The position numbers and the translations under genes were made by a program. A stretch of 11,344 bases of DNA from a bacterium HR12. GTDB taxonomy: Bacteria > Actinomycetota > UBA4738 > HRBIN12. The DNA lies in contig BEHO01000014.1 of NCBI GenBank assembly GCA_002898915.1, positions 1-11,344 on the forward strand, read 5' to 3'. This document shows, one piece after another, positions 1 through 7,836 of the stretch (its first letter is position 1; each line of letters begins with the position of its first letter). Below the pieces are notes generated by a model. The model worked only from the letters and a program-made list of their open reading frames with translations, did no database searches and had not been told where the DNA came from.

Positions 1-939
1 GATATCGCGGCCGAGCGCATCGAGCGTCTGTCGCACCGCCGCGCCCTCGACGTGGAGCGGGCCGCCCCCCGGGTACCCGAGGACCGCGCCGCCGGCGCCC
101 CGGTCGACCTCCGTCCGGGCGAGCGGGAGCGGCGGTCCGAGCGGCTCCGCGAGGAGCAGGACCGCGAGATCGAGCTCCGGGTCGAAGGCCACGGTGATCG
201 CGCGGGTGCTCGCGCCGTCGGCGCGGCTCACCTGCGGCTCGCCGACGCCCGCCACCACGTGGGCGTTCGTGACGACGTAGCGGTCGGCGACGACGAAACC
301 GCTGCCCTCTTGGATCTGGTCGCAGGCGCGACCCAGGATCTTGACCGTGCTGCCGGACGCGAGCTGGGCCGCCCGCGTCGCCTGGCGCGCGGTGGGGCCG
401 TCCACGGGCGCCGCCGGGGTCGGCGGGATCCCCTCGAAGACCTCGGGGAAGCCGAAGCGGTTGAGGAAGCGGCGGACCTGGCCCATGGCCGGGGGCGGGT
501 CCGGCAGGGTCGAGTCCAGGCCGCGCACGATCGCGGACCCCCGAACCTCGGCGGCGATCTGCGGGAACGGGCCGTTCGCCAGGTTCAGGGCGATGAACCA
601 GATGACGAGGAGGGTCGCGAGGAGCGTGACCCCGGCGCCCCCGGCCGCGTCGAGCGCTCCGAACCGCGAGCGGCGAGCCCGGTCCCGCATCCGCGTTCCG
701 AGGAGCCACCCGGCGGCCTCGCCGAGCGCGGCGCCGGACAGGAGCGCGCCGAGGGTCACGAACGCCTCCGACGCCGGGTCGCCGAGGGGTGCGGCGAGGC
801 GGGGCGCCAGCAGGGCGCCCACCGCGAGGCCGAGGAGCAGCCCCCCGTAGGTGGCGAGCTGCAGCAGGGCGCCGCGGCGGTACCCGGACACGACGGCGAC
901 GGTGAGGAGGACGGCGAGCAGCACGTCGAGCCCGTTCAC
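1..939 (-). CDS. MarP-like membrane serine protease (CvpA domain + trypsin-like domain), C-terminus cut by window edge
   Basis: This is the N-terminal 313 residues of a membrane-anchored periplasmic/extracytoplasmic serine protease. The GTG start at 937-939 opens a frame that runs to base 1 without a stop. Residues 1-120 contain four hydrophobic segments (about 5-19, 24-45, 59-81 and 101-121), as in the CvpA/colicin V production family. From about residue 195 a chymotrypsin/HtrA-like fold begins: a GSGFVV strand (212-217), TNAHVV with the catalytic His227, and DLAVL with the catalytic Asp257. The nucleophilic Ser should lie beyond the window. The spacing His227-Asp257 and a Cys206 placed 21 residues before the His resemble Mycobacterium tuberculosis MarP (Rv3671c), which is needed for acid tolerance and has a disulfide from that region. 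No Shine-Dalgarno sequence precedes the GTG; a GATACT box ends 6 bases upstream, suggesting a leaderless transcript. The gene diverges from the phosphoesterase operon. Family assignment is firm; the MarP role is inferred. Confidence 0.85.
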   Translation of the reverse strand, partial: MNGLDVLLAVLLTVAVVSGYRRGALLQLATYGGLLLGLAVGALLAPRLAAPLGDPASEAFVTLGALLSGAALGEAAGWLLGTRMRDRARRSRFGALDAAGGAGVTLLATLLVIWFIALNLANGPFPQIAAEVRGSAIVRGLDSTLPDPPPAMGQVRRFLNRFGFPEVFEGIPPTPAAPVDGPTARQATRAAQLASGSTVKILGRACDQIQEGSGFVVADRYVVTNAHVVAGVGEPQVSRADGASTRAITVAFDPELDLAVLLLAEPLGPPLPLARTEVDRGAGGAVLGYPGGGPLHVEGAAVRQTLDALGRDI

Positions 940-945
940 GTCCGC

Positions 946-951
946 AGTATC
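946..951 (-). promoter_or_regulatory. Candidate -10 box (GATACT) of the MarP-like gene
   Basis: Read on the minus strand, GATACT matches five of six positions of the TATAAT consensus pattern TAnnnT/GATACT seen at actinobacterial promoters. It ends six bases before the GTG start, so transcription would begin at or next to the start codon. There is no purine-rich ribosome binding site between the box and the start, which fits leaderless translation. No convincing -35 box is seen 16-18 bases upstream. Confidence 0.45.
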
Positions 952-987
952 GCGCGGGAGGGGCTCGGACGACGCGGCGCGCCCCGG

Positions 988-993
988 TAGACT
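988..993 (+). promoter_or_regulatory. Candidate -10 box (TAGACT) of the phosphoesterase-cDPG-rho operon
   Basis: TAGACT stands nine bases before the ATG at 1003. The same hexamer at the same nine-base distance precedes the phosphatase gene at 10685. Such spacing puts the transcription start within a few bases of the start codon. The purines between the box and the ATG (GGGGCGAG) could act as a weak ribosome binding site, so a very short leader is the alternative to a leaderless message. A -35 box is not obvious. This is probably the main promoter of the following operon. Confidence 0.5.
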
Positions 994-1002
994 CGGGGCG
1001 AG

Positions 1003-1797
1003 ATGGTCACCATCGCCCACATCTCCGACCCCCACGTGGGCTCGCCGTACTTCGTCCCCAACATGATGCAGCGGGTCATCGCCGAGCTGAACGAGCTCCG
1101 CCCCGACGTCGTCATCAACACCGGCGACCTGACGAACGAGGGCTACCGGCAGGAGTACAAGACCTGGTTGGCGTACGCGGAGCGGATCGAGGCGCCGATG
1201 CACACGGTGCCGGGCAACCATGACGCCCGCAACGTGGGCTACCTCCACTTCGAGGAACTCATCGGCCCCCGGTACTGGAGCGTCGAGGTCCAGGGGGTGC
1301 GGATCGTGGGGGTCGACTCGAGCGAGCCCGACCTGAACGAGGGCATGGTCGGGCGCATGCACTACGGCTGGATCCAGCAGCAGTTCGCGCAGCCGGCCGA
1401 GGTGAAGATCTTCGTCCTGCACCACCACCTCCTGCCGATCCCCGGCACGGGGCGGGAGCGGAACATCGCGATCGACGCGGGCGACGTCCTCGAGGAGCTG
1501 GTCACGGCGGGGGTGAACATCGTGCTGTCCGGGCACAAGCACGTGCCCTACGTCTGGCACCTCGAGAACCTGTGGATCGCGAACGCCGGGACCGTGGCGT
1601 CCCTGCGCGTGCGCGGCTACACGAAGCCCTGCTACAACGTGGTCGAGATCGATGGTGACGAGGTGCGCATCATGCGGCGCTACCCCTTCGGGGGCGCCTC
1701 GATGATCGCCCACTTCTCGCTCTCCACCGACGAGCAGTACTACCGGGAGTTCGAGCCGCCGGTCCAGCAACGAGCCACGGCACCGCTCGGCGACTGA
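1003..1797 (+). CDS. Calcineurin-like metallophosphoesterase (CpdA/class III phosphodiesterase type)
   Basis: A 264-residue cytoplasmic metallophosphoesterase with the complete two-metal signature: DPH (Asp9, His11), GD (Gly41-Asp42), GNHD (71-74), a histidine run HHH (140-142) and GHKH (177-180). This set and order is that of the CpdA/Rv0805/class III cyclic-nucleotide phosphodiesterase group, which hydrolyses phosphomonoesters or phosphodiesters with Fe/Mn pairs. No signal peptide or membrane segment is present. The ATG at 1003 follows a TAGACT promoter box. The gene is the first of a same-strand operon, and the synthetase gene starts 24 bases after its stop. The actual substrate cannot be read from the motifs. 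cAMP phosphodiesterase is the default annotation, but the position next to a cyclic diphosphoglycerate synthetase makes hydrolysis of that product, or of another phosphorylated metabolite, a fair alternative. Confidence 0.85.
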   Translation: MVTIAHISDPHVGSPYFVPNMMQRVIAELNELRPDVVINTGDLTNEGYRQEYKTWLAYAERIEAPMHTVPGNHDARNVGYLHFEELIGPRYWSVEVQGVRIVGVDSSEPDLNEGMVGRMHYGWIQQQFAQPAEVKIFVLHHHLLPIPGTGRERNIAIDAGDVLEELVTAGVNIVLSGHKHVPYVWHLENLWIANAGTVASLRVRGYTKPCYNVVEIDGDEVRIMRRYPFGGASMIAHFSLSTDEQYYREFEPPVQQRATAPLGD

Positions 1798-1810
1798 TCC
1801 TGCGGCCCTC

Positions 1811-1816
1811 GGGAGG
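1811..1816 (+). promoter_or_regulatory. Ribosome binding site deciding the GTG start of the cDPG synthetase
   Basis: GGGAGG lies five bases before the GTG at 1822. It is the only good Shine-Dalgarno match near the beginning of the frame, and the first residues after it (MRVLVLVDGEHYPP) look like the start of a Rossmann-type strand, so the GTG is preferred over later in-frame starts. Confidence 0.6.
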
Positions 1817-1821
1817 CGCGC

Positions 1822-3153
1822 GTGAGGGTCCTCGTCCTCGTGGATGGCGAGCACTACCCGCCGGTCACCCGGTGGGGGATCGCGGCCGTGCGGGCGCGTG
1901 GACACGAGGTGCTGGGGGCGCTCCTGGTCGGCGGGGCGGAGAAGCTCGCGGCCGGCGCGGTCCCGGACCTCGGCGTGCCGACCCGCGCCGCGGGCGGGGA
2001 TCCGCGGGGGGCGCTCGCGGCGACCATCGACGAGCTCGCGCCGGAGGGCGTCGTGGACCTCTCGGACGAGCCGGTCCTCGGCTACCGGGAGCGGATGGAG
2101 CTCGCCGCCGTCGCGCTCGCCCGGGGTCTCCCGTACCTCGGGGCGGACTTCCGGCTCGACCCGCCGATCGCCGGCCCGCCCCTCGGGGCGCCGACGGTCG
2201 CGGTGATCGGCACGGGGAAGCGGACCGGGAAGACGGCGATCGCGGGGGAGCTGGCGCGCGTCGCGGCCGCGACGGACCGGAACCCCATCGTCGTGGCCAT
2301 GGGGCGGGGCGGGCCGCCCGAGCCCCAGGTGGCCCCGGCGGGTTCGGTGACGCTCGAGGGGCTGCTCGCGCTGGTGCGGGCGGGCGAGCACGCCGCCTCG
2401 GACTACCTGGAGGACGCGGTGACCACCGGGGTGACCACGATCGGGGCCAGGCGGGCCGGCGGGGGGCTCGCGGGAGCCCCGTACGTCTCGAGCGTCCGAC
2501 TGGCGGCGGAGCTCGCCGTGGGGATGGGCGCGGGGCTCGTGGTGCTGGAGGGCAGCGGGTCCTCGATCCCGCCCGTGCCGTGGGACGCCGGCGTGCTGGT
2601 CGTTCCCGCCTCCGTGAACCCCGAGTACCTGGCGGGGTACCTGGGGCCCCTCCGGCTGTTGCTATCGGACCTGGTCGTTGTTACGATGGCGTCTGGCCCG
2701 ACCGGGCATGAGCACCTCTCCACCTTGAGATCCCACGTTCGGCGGTTGCGCGACGATGCCCGGTTCGTCGTAACGGGGTTCGAGCCGCTGCCGCTGGGTG
2801 ACGTGCGGGGGCGGGACGTGTTCTTCGCCACGACGGCGCCGCCCGAGGTCGCCGCGGCCCACGCGGCCCACCTGGAGGCGGCGCACGGGTGCCGCGTGGT
2901 GGGATGGAGCGCCCGCCTGGCGGACCGGGCCGGGCTGACCGAGGAGATGGAGGCAGCGCCCAGGTACGACGTGCTCCTCACCGAGCTGAAGGCGGCGGCG
3001 GTCGACGTGGCCTGCGATCGGGCGCTCCGGCGGGGCGCGGAGATCGTGTTCGTGGACAACCGCGCCGTCCCCCTGGAGGGGGAGCCGGACCTCCGTGGAG
3101 AGCTCCTCCGGACGATCGAGCGGGCGGAGGGGCGGTTCCAGGAGCGGCGATAG
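1822..3153 (+). CDS. cpgS: Cyclic 2,3-diphosphoglycerate synthetase
   Basis: A 443-residue protein that I recognise as the cyclic 2,3-diphosphoglycerate synthetase family. The enzyme uses ATP to close 2,3-bisphosphoglycerate into the cyclic pyrophosphate cDPG, a thermoprotective and phosphate-storing solute of Methanothermus, Methanopyrus and Methanothermobacter. The N-terminal domain (1-about 120) begins VLVDGEHYPP. It is followed by a P-loop GTGKRTGKT at 130-138 with Lys137, a second nucleotide-binding-type strand LEGSGSS at 242-248, and a C-terminal part with TELKAAAVD (387-395) and VDNRAV (411-416). The length is close to that of the methanogen enzymes (about 460). The GTG start has a GGGAGG site; the stop is three bases before the kinase gene that makes its substrate. 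Residues 280-317 are coded by unusually rare codons (TTG, CTA, GTT, AGA, GTA) and include a promoter-like sequence. The role in bacteria is inferred; assignment by family resemblance is fairly strong, helped by the kinase neighbour. Confidence 0.85.
   Translation: MRVLVLVDGEHYPPVTRWGIAAVRARGHEVLGALLVGGAEKLAAGAVPDLGVPTRAAGGDPRGALAATIDELAPEGVVDLSDEPVLGYRERMELAAVALARGLPYLGADFRLDPPIAGPPLGAPTVAVIGTGKRTGKTAIAGELARVAAATDRNPIVVAMGRGGPPEPQVAPAGSVTLEGLLALVRAGEHAASDYLEDAVTTGVTTIGARRAGGGLAGAPYVSSVRLAAELAVGMGAGLVVLEGSGSSIPPVPWDAGVLVVPASVNPEYLAGYLGPLRLLLSDLVVVTMASGPTGHEHLSTLRSHVRRLRDDARFVVTGFEPLPLGDVRGRDVFFATTAPPEVAAAHAAHLEAAHGCRVVGWSARLADRAGLTEEMEAAPRYDVLLTELKAAAVDVACDRALRRGAEIVFVDNRAVPLEGEPDLRGELLRTIERAEGRFQERR
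2659..2687 (+). promoter_or_regulatory. Candidate internal promoter (TTGCTA - 17 bp - TACGAT) within cpgS
   Basis: A -35-like TTGCTA at 2659-2664 and a -10-like TACGAT at 2682-2687 are separated by exactly 17 bases. Each matches four of six positions of the sigma-70 consensus, including TTG and the TA...T of the -10. The site lies in a local AT-richer island within the synthetase gene, where rare codons are used, which is unusual for this genome. It would give a transcript starting near 2694 and covering the kinase, transaldolase, rho, rpmE and DUF1385 genes without the phosphoesterase and synthetase. It is a sequence match only. Confidence 0.35.
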
Positions 3154-3156
3154 GAC

Positions 3157-4110
3157 ATGACGAGGGACAAGAAGAGCCCGCACATCCTGATCTCGAACCG
3201 GGAGCCGGGACTCCCGTACTCGAAGGGCCTCATGGCTTCGCAGGTCATGGTCACGGGGCTCTCGCCCGTGCGGGCGTACCAGGTGGCCGAGGAGATCGAG
3301 GCGCGCCTGCTCGAGCTCGGCCTCCCCACGGCGACGAGCGAGACGCTGGACCGCCTGACGCTCGCGGTGCTCGAGGAGGTGGCCGGCGAGCGGTACGCCA
3401 AGAACTACCTGCGGTGGCGGGAAGTGGAGGCCCTCGATGTGCCCCTCGTCGTGCTCATCGGTGGGACCACGGGGGTCGGCAAGTCCACGATCGCGACGCA
3501 GCTCGCCGCGCGCCTGGGGATCGTGCGCGTCGTGGCCAGCGACGCGGTGCGGGAGGTCATGCGGGCGATGTTCTCGCGGGAGCTCATGCCGGCGCTCCAC
3601 GCCTCGTCGTTCGAGGCCGGGGCGGCGCTCCGGGAGCCGCCGGGCCGCGACGCGGCGATCGTGGGGTTCCGCGAGCAGACCTCGGCCGTGGCCGTCGGAC
3701 TCCAGGCGCTCGTGGAGCGGGCGGCGATCGAGGGGACCGACATCATCCTGGAGGGCGCGCACATCGTCCCGGGCTTCCTGAACGAGGAGGCCTGGCGGGA
3801 CCGCGTCCTCGCGGTCCCCGTGGTGATCACCGTGGAGGACGAGGACGTCCACCGGCGGCACTTCGTCGCGCGCTGGAGCGACCACGAGGGGCGTCCCGCC
3901 GGCCGGTACCTCGAGGGCTTCGAGAACATCCGGCGGATCCAGCGATTCATCAAGAGCCAGGCGCTCTCGCACGGCGTTCCGGTCGTGCCGAACTACGACT
4001 TCGACCACACGCTCGCGGCCGTCATCGACCTCATCATGGAGCGCGCGATGGAGCGCGCCGCCGAGATCGGGTCCCCGCGCCGCAGCGCCGCTGAGGGGGG
4101 TGGCAGGTGA
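3157..4110 (+). CDS. pgk2: 2-phosphoglycerate kinase (ATP-cone + P-loop kinase)
   Basis: A 317-residue kinase expected to phosphorylate 2-phosphoglycerate to 2,3-bisphosphoglycerate with ATP, the first committed step towards cyclic 2,3-diphosphoglycerate. Residues about 8-95 resemble an ATP-cone regulatory domain (start ILISNREPGLPYSKG), which is also found in the methanogen enzymes. The kinase core has a Walker A loop GTTGVGKST at 103-111 with Lys109, a Walker B-like strand IILEGAHIVPG at 196-206, and a basic lid-like helix RRHFVARW at 233-240. No signal peptide or membrane segment is present. The ATG is preceded by AGGAG at 3140-3144. The gene begins three bases after the cpgS stop, and its TGA overlaps the GTG of the transaldolase, so it is clearly cotranscribed and probably translationally coupled. 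The ATP cone suggests control by adenine nucleotide levels. The family is well recognised; activity in this host is inferred. Confidence 0.88.
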   Translation: MTRDKKSPHILISNREPGLPYSKGLMASQVMVTGLSPVRAYQVAEEIEARLLELGLPTATSETLDRLTLAVLEEVAGERYAKNYLRWREVEALDVPLVVLIGGTTGVGKSTIATQLAARLGIVRVVASDAVREVMRAMFSRELMPALHASSFEAGAALREPPGRDAAIVGFREQTSAVAVGLQALVERAAIEGTDIILEGAHIVPGFLNEEAWRDRVLAVPVVITVEDEDVHRRHFVARWSDHEGRPAGRYLEGFENIRRIQRFIKSQALSHGVPVVPNYDFDHTLAAVIDLIMERAMERAAEIGSPRRSAAEGGGR

Positions 4111-4769
4111 AGCTCTTCCTGGACACGGCCAACATCGAGGAGATCCGCGAGATCAACCGCTGGGGGGTGCTCGGCGGCGTCACGACGAACCCGACGCTCG
4201 TGGCCAAGGAACGCTCAGACCCCCTCCAGGTGTGGAAGGAGATCCTCGCCGAGGTGGCGGGGCCCGTGTCGCTCGAGACGACCGAGCTGGATGCCGATGG
4301 GATGTACCGGCAGGGCGTGGAGCTCGCGGGGCTCGGCCCCAACGCGGTCGTGAAGGTGCCGATGACGCCGGCGGGCCTCGAGGCGGGCTCGCGCCTGGTC
4401 CGGGACGGGGTGAAGATCAACGTGACGCTGGTGTTCTCGCCCGCGCAGGCTATCCTTGCAGCGGAGATCGGCGCGTTCATCGTCTCGCCGTTCCTCGGGC
4501 GGCTGGACGACGTGAGCGCCGACGGGCTGGATCTGCTCCGACGGATCTGCGAGATCTACCAGGTCCAGGGGTACGAGACGAACGTGCTCGCCGCGTCGTT
4601 GCGCCACCCGATGCACGTGGTGGAGGCGGCGAGCGCGGGGGCGGACATCGCGACGATGCCGTACGCGGTGTTCCGACAGTTGGTGAAACACCCCCTCACC
4701 GACATCGGGTTGGAGAGGTTCCTCCAGGACTGGAAGGGCCTGCAGGAGGAGCTGAAGGAAGGAGCCTAG
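4107..4769 (+). CDS. tal: Transaldolase, small TalC/FSA-type subfamily
   Basis: A 220-residue TIM-barrel Schiff-base aldolase that moves a dihydroxyacetone unit between sugar phosphates in the non-oxidative pentose phosphate pathway. Visible motifs are LDTAN with Asp6, GVTTNPTL (24-31), and VVKVPMT with the Schiff-base Lys83. The family contains both true transaldolases and fructose-6-phosphate aldolases. Here Glu57 occupies the position where E. coli FSA has the diagnostic Gln59, and Phe129 (SPFLGRLD) replaces its Tyr131, so transaldolase activity is favoured. The GTG start overlaps the kinase stop by four bases (GTGA) and has a G-rich Shine-Dalgarno stretch about 4095-4101. The TAG stop is one base before the rho start. 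Ribose-5-phosphate isomerase B of the same pathway lies at the far end of the window. Confidence 0.9.
   Translation: MKLFLDTANIEEIREINRWGVLGGVTTNPTLVAKERSDPLQVWKEILAEVAGPVSLETTELDADGMYRQGVELAGLGPNAVVKVPMTPAGLEAGSRLVRDGVKINVTLVFSPAQAILAAEIGAFIVSPFLGRLDDVSADGLDLLRRICEIYQVQGYETNVLAASLRHPMHVVEAASAGADIATMPYAVFRQLVKHPLTDIGLERFLQDWKGLQEELKEGA
4755..4764 (+). promoter_or_regulatory. Ribosome binding site supporting the TTG start of rho
   Basis: AAGGAAGGAG, placed six bases before TTG at 4771 and inside the last codons of the transaldolase gene, is the best Shine-Dalgarno match in the window. It decides the start, because no ATG or GTG occurs nearby in the rho frame and the residues directly after TTG are already the conserved Rho N-terminal helix. 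Confidence 0.7.
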
Positions 4770-4770
4770 G

Positions 4771-6387
<1,617 letters not shown>

Positions 6388-6411
6388 GCTGTCGGGTCTG
6401 GAGGAGCGACG

Positions 6412-6621
6412 ATGAAGCAGGGCATCCATCCCGAATACGTGCTCGCCACGGTCCACTGCTCGTGCGGGAACACGTTCCAGACCCGCAGCACGAAGGCCGA
6501 GCTCCGGGTCGAGATCTGCTCCCGGTGCCACCCCTTCTACACGGGCAAGCAGAAGCTCGTGGACACGGGCGGCCGCGTGGAGCGGTTCCAGCGGCGGTAC
6601 GGCCGCACGGCGAGCGCCTAG
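6412..6621 (+). CDS. rpmE: 50S ribosomal protein L31, zinc-binding form
   Basis: A 69-residue L31 with the four zinc-binding cysteines of the C+ form (Cys16 and Cys18 in HCSCGN, Cys36 and Cys39 in [12 protein letters not shown]) and the conserved [12 protein letters not shown] tail. It bridges the two ribosomal subunits. GGAGGAG at 6400-6406 is five bases before the ATG. The rho-rpmE pairing is conserved in many Gram-positive bacteria; the gene follows rho by 24 bases and must share its transcript. A zinc-free paralogue, if present, is outside the window. Confidence 0.97.
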   Translation: MKQGIHPEYVLATVHCSCGNTFQTRSTKAELRVEICSRCHPFYTGKQKLVDTGGRVERFQRRYGRTASA

Positions 6622-6630
6622 CGCGGCCGG

Positions 6631-7545
6631 ATGGCGGGGCAGCCACGGCCGCGCGCCGAGCCCTTCTACGGCGGTCAGGCCGTCGTGGAGGGCGTCATGA
6701 TGCGCGGGCGCCACGTCTGGGCCGTCGCCGTGCGGCGTCCCGACGGCTCGCTCCACCTCGAGTCCCACGGGATCCGATCGATCGCCGACCGCCATCCCAT
6801 CCTGCGTCGGCCCCTCCTGCGGGGGGTGGTCGCCCTCGGGCAGGCCCTCGCGATCGGGTTCCGGGCGCTCGCGATCTCGGCCCGGGAGTCGGCGCCGGAG
6901 GAGGAGCAGCTCAGCTCGCGCCAGATGGCGGTCTCGATGGCGATCGCGGTCGCCCTGTTCCTCGGCCTCTTCATCGTGCTGCCGGCGCTCGCGTTCCGTT
7001 GGGTCGGGCACCGGGTGGACGCGAGCCTGCTGGTGAACGCGGGCGAGGGCGTGTTCCGCGTCGCCCTGTTCCTCGGCTACCTCGCGCTGATCGGTCGGAC
7101 CCGGGAGATCCGGCGGGTCTTCGCCTACCACGGGGCGGAGCACAAGACGATCGCCGCCTACGAGCACGGCGAGGAGCTCACGCCGGAGCGCGTGGACCGG
7201 TACCCGACGCTCCACGTCCGGTGCGGCACGAACTTCCTCCTCCTCGTGATGGTCATCACCATCTTCGTCTTCGCCCTGTTCGGGAGCCCGGGGATCTGGT
7301 GGCGGATCGGCTCGCGGATCGTGGCCATCCCACTCATCGCCGGCCTCGCCTTCGAGATGCTCCGCCTCGGGGCCCGGTACCCGGAATCCCGGCTGATCCG
7401 CGCCCTCATGCTCCCCGGCCTGTGGCTCCAGGAGATCCCCGCCCGGCCGCCGGAGCCGGACATGATCGAGGTGGCGATCGCCTCGTTCAACGAGGTCCTG
7501 CGGCGCGAGGCCGAGCACGAGGCCCAGGGGCCGTCGACCGCCTGA
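6631..7545 (+). CDS. DUF1385 family membrane protein (YqhQ-like)
   Basis: A 304-residue integral membrane protein of the DUF1385 family, whose biochemical function is not established. The family's hallmark segments are visible: GGQAVVEGVMMRG (14-26) near the N-terminus, and YHGAEHK (166-172) followed by a conserved E-x-x-x-HVRCGTNF stretch (about 183-202). Four hydrophobic segments are seen at about 99-122, 141-156, 202-219 and 228-243. The conserved His/Glu/Cys cluster next to the membrane hints at metal binding or catalysis, but nothing more can be claimed. The ATG is nine bases after the rpmE stop with no clear Shine-Dalgarno site, so translation may depend on coupling to rpmE. The gene commonly sits between rpmE and prfA in Gram-positive genomes, as here. 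The stop codon lies inside a 9-bp triplication. Confidence 0.88.
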   Translation: MAGQPRPRAEPFYGGQAVVEGVMMRGRHVWAVAVRRPDGSLHLESHGIRSIADRHPILRRPLLRGVVALGQALAIGFRALAISARESAPEEEQLSSRQMAVSMAIAVALFLGLFIVLPALAFRWVGHRVDASLLVNAGEGVFRVALFLGYLALIGRTREIRRVFAYHGAEHKTIAAYEHGEELTPERVDRYPTLHVRCGTNFLLLVMVITIFVFALFGSPGIWWRIGSRIVAIPLIAGLAFEMLRLGARYPESRLIRALMLPGLWLQEIPARPPEPDMIEVAIASFNEVLRREAEHEAQGPSTA

Positions 7546-7567
7546 ACGGCCTGAACGGCCTGGACGG
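7541..7567 (+). repeat. Three tandem copies of a 9-bp unit (CCTGAACGG)
   Basis: CCTGAACGG occurs twice and CCTGGACGG once, end to end. The first copy contains the TGA of the DUF1385 gene. The second copy repeats that TGA in frame, and the third has TGG instead. It looks like slippage at the gene end and gives a tandem pair of stop codons. Confidence 0.85.
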
Positions 7568-7781
7568 CAGCCTTCTCTCCGTCGATCTCGTGGCAGGCGA
7601 GCGGCGGGTCGTCACCCTCCTCGCCCTCGGCGCCCTGGCCTGGGCCGGTGCCGGGCGTCCGATGCTCGTGCGGGCCGAGGGGCGAGCGAGCGGGCCCGAT
7701 CCGAGCCCCGACGGGCCTGATCGCCGGTGCTGCGTGGTCCGAGCGGGTCCGCGAGCCGTCGGACGATCCCGGTCGGGGTGG

Positions 7782-7809
7782 TTGCATCCCGGCCTCCGCC
7801 GGCTAGCAT
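7782..7809 (+). promoter_or_regulatory. Candidate promoter of the divIVA-like gene (TTGCAT - 16 bp - TAGCAT)
   Basis: TTGCAT at 7782-7787 and TAGCAT at 7804-7809 are separated by 16 bases and sit at the end of the only long intergenic region. A start near 7816 would give a leader of roughly 28 bases ending in a strong AGGAGG. This is the best two-box promoter of the window that lies outside a gene, and it separates the divIVA-prfA-prmC block from the rho operon. Confidence 0.5.
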
Positions 7810-7830
7810 GCTGCGCGAACCCCCGCGAAC

Positions 7831-7836
7831 AGGAGG
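7831..7836 (+). promoter_or_regulatory. Ribosome binding site (AGGAGG) fixing the divIVA start
   Basis: A perfect AGGAGG lies seven bases before the ATG at 7844. It argues against the upstream in-frame ATGs at 7727 and 7808, which have no such site and would add a Pro/Arg-rich tail not expected before a DivIVA domain. Confidence 0.8.

Noticed and set aside
52..990. A 312-codon plus-strand frame opposite the MarP-like gene
   Set aside because: The minus strand has recognisable transmembrane segments and the protease motifs TNAHVV and DLAVL; the plus frame is compositionally biased shadow sequence.
4451..4456. TATCCT within the transaldolase gene as a rho promoter
   Set aside because: No -35 match at a 16-18 base distance; it is formed by two codons (ATC CTT) and stands alone.
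6670..6711. GGQ near the N-terminus of the DUF1385 protein as a release-factor-like motif
   Set aside because: It is part of the family's own GGQAVVEGVMMRG signature in a membrane protein, not the class I release factor loop.
7737..7764. Imperfect hairpin GTCCGA...TCGGAC as a terminator after DUF1385
   Set aside because: The stem is only six pairs plus a bulge and there is no T-run after it; such stems are common by chance at this GC content.
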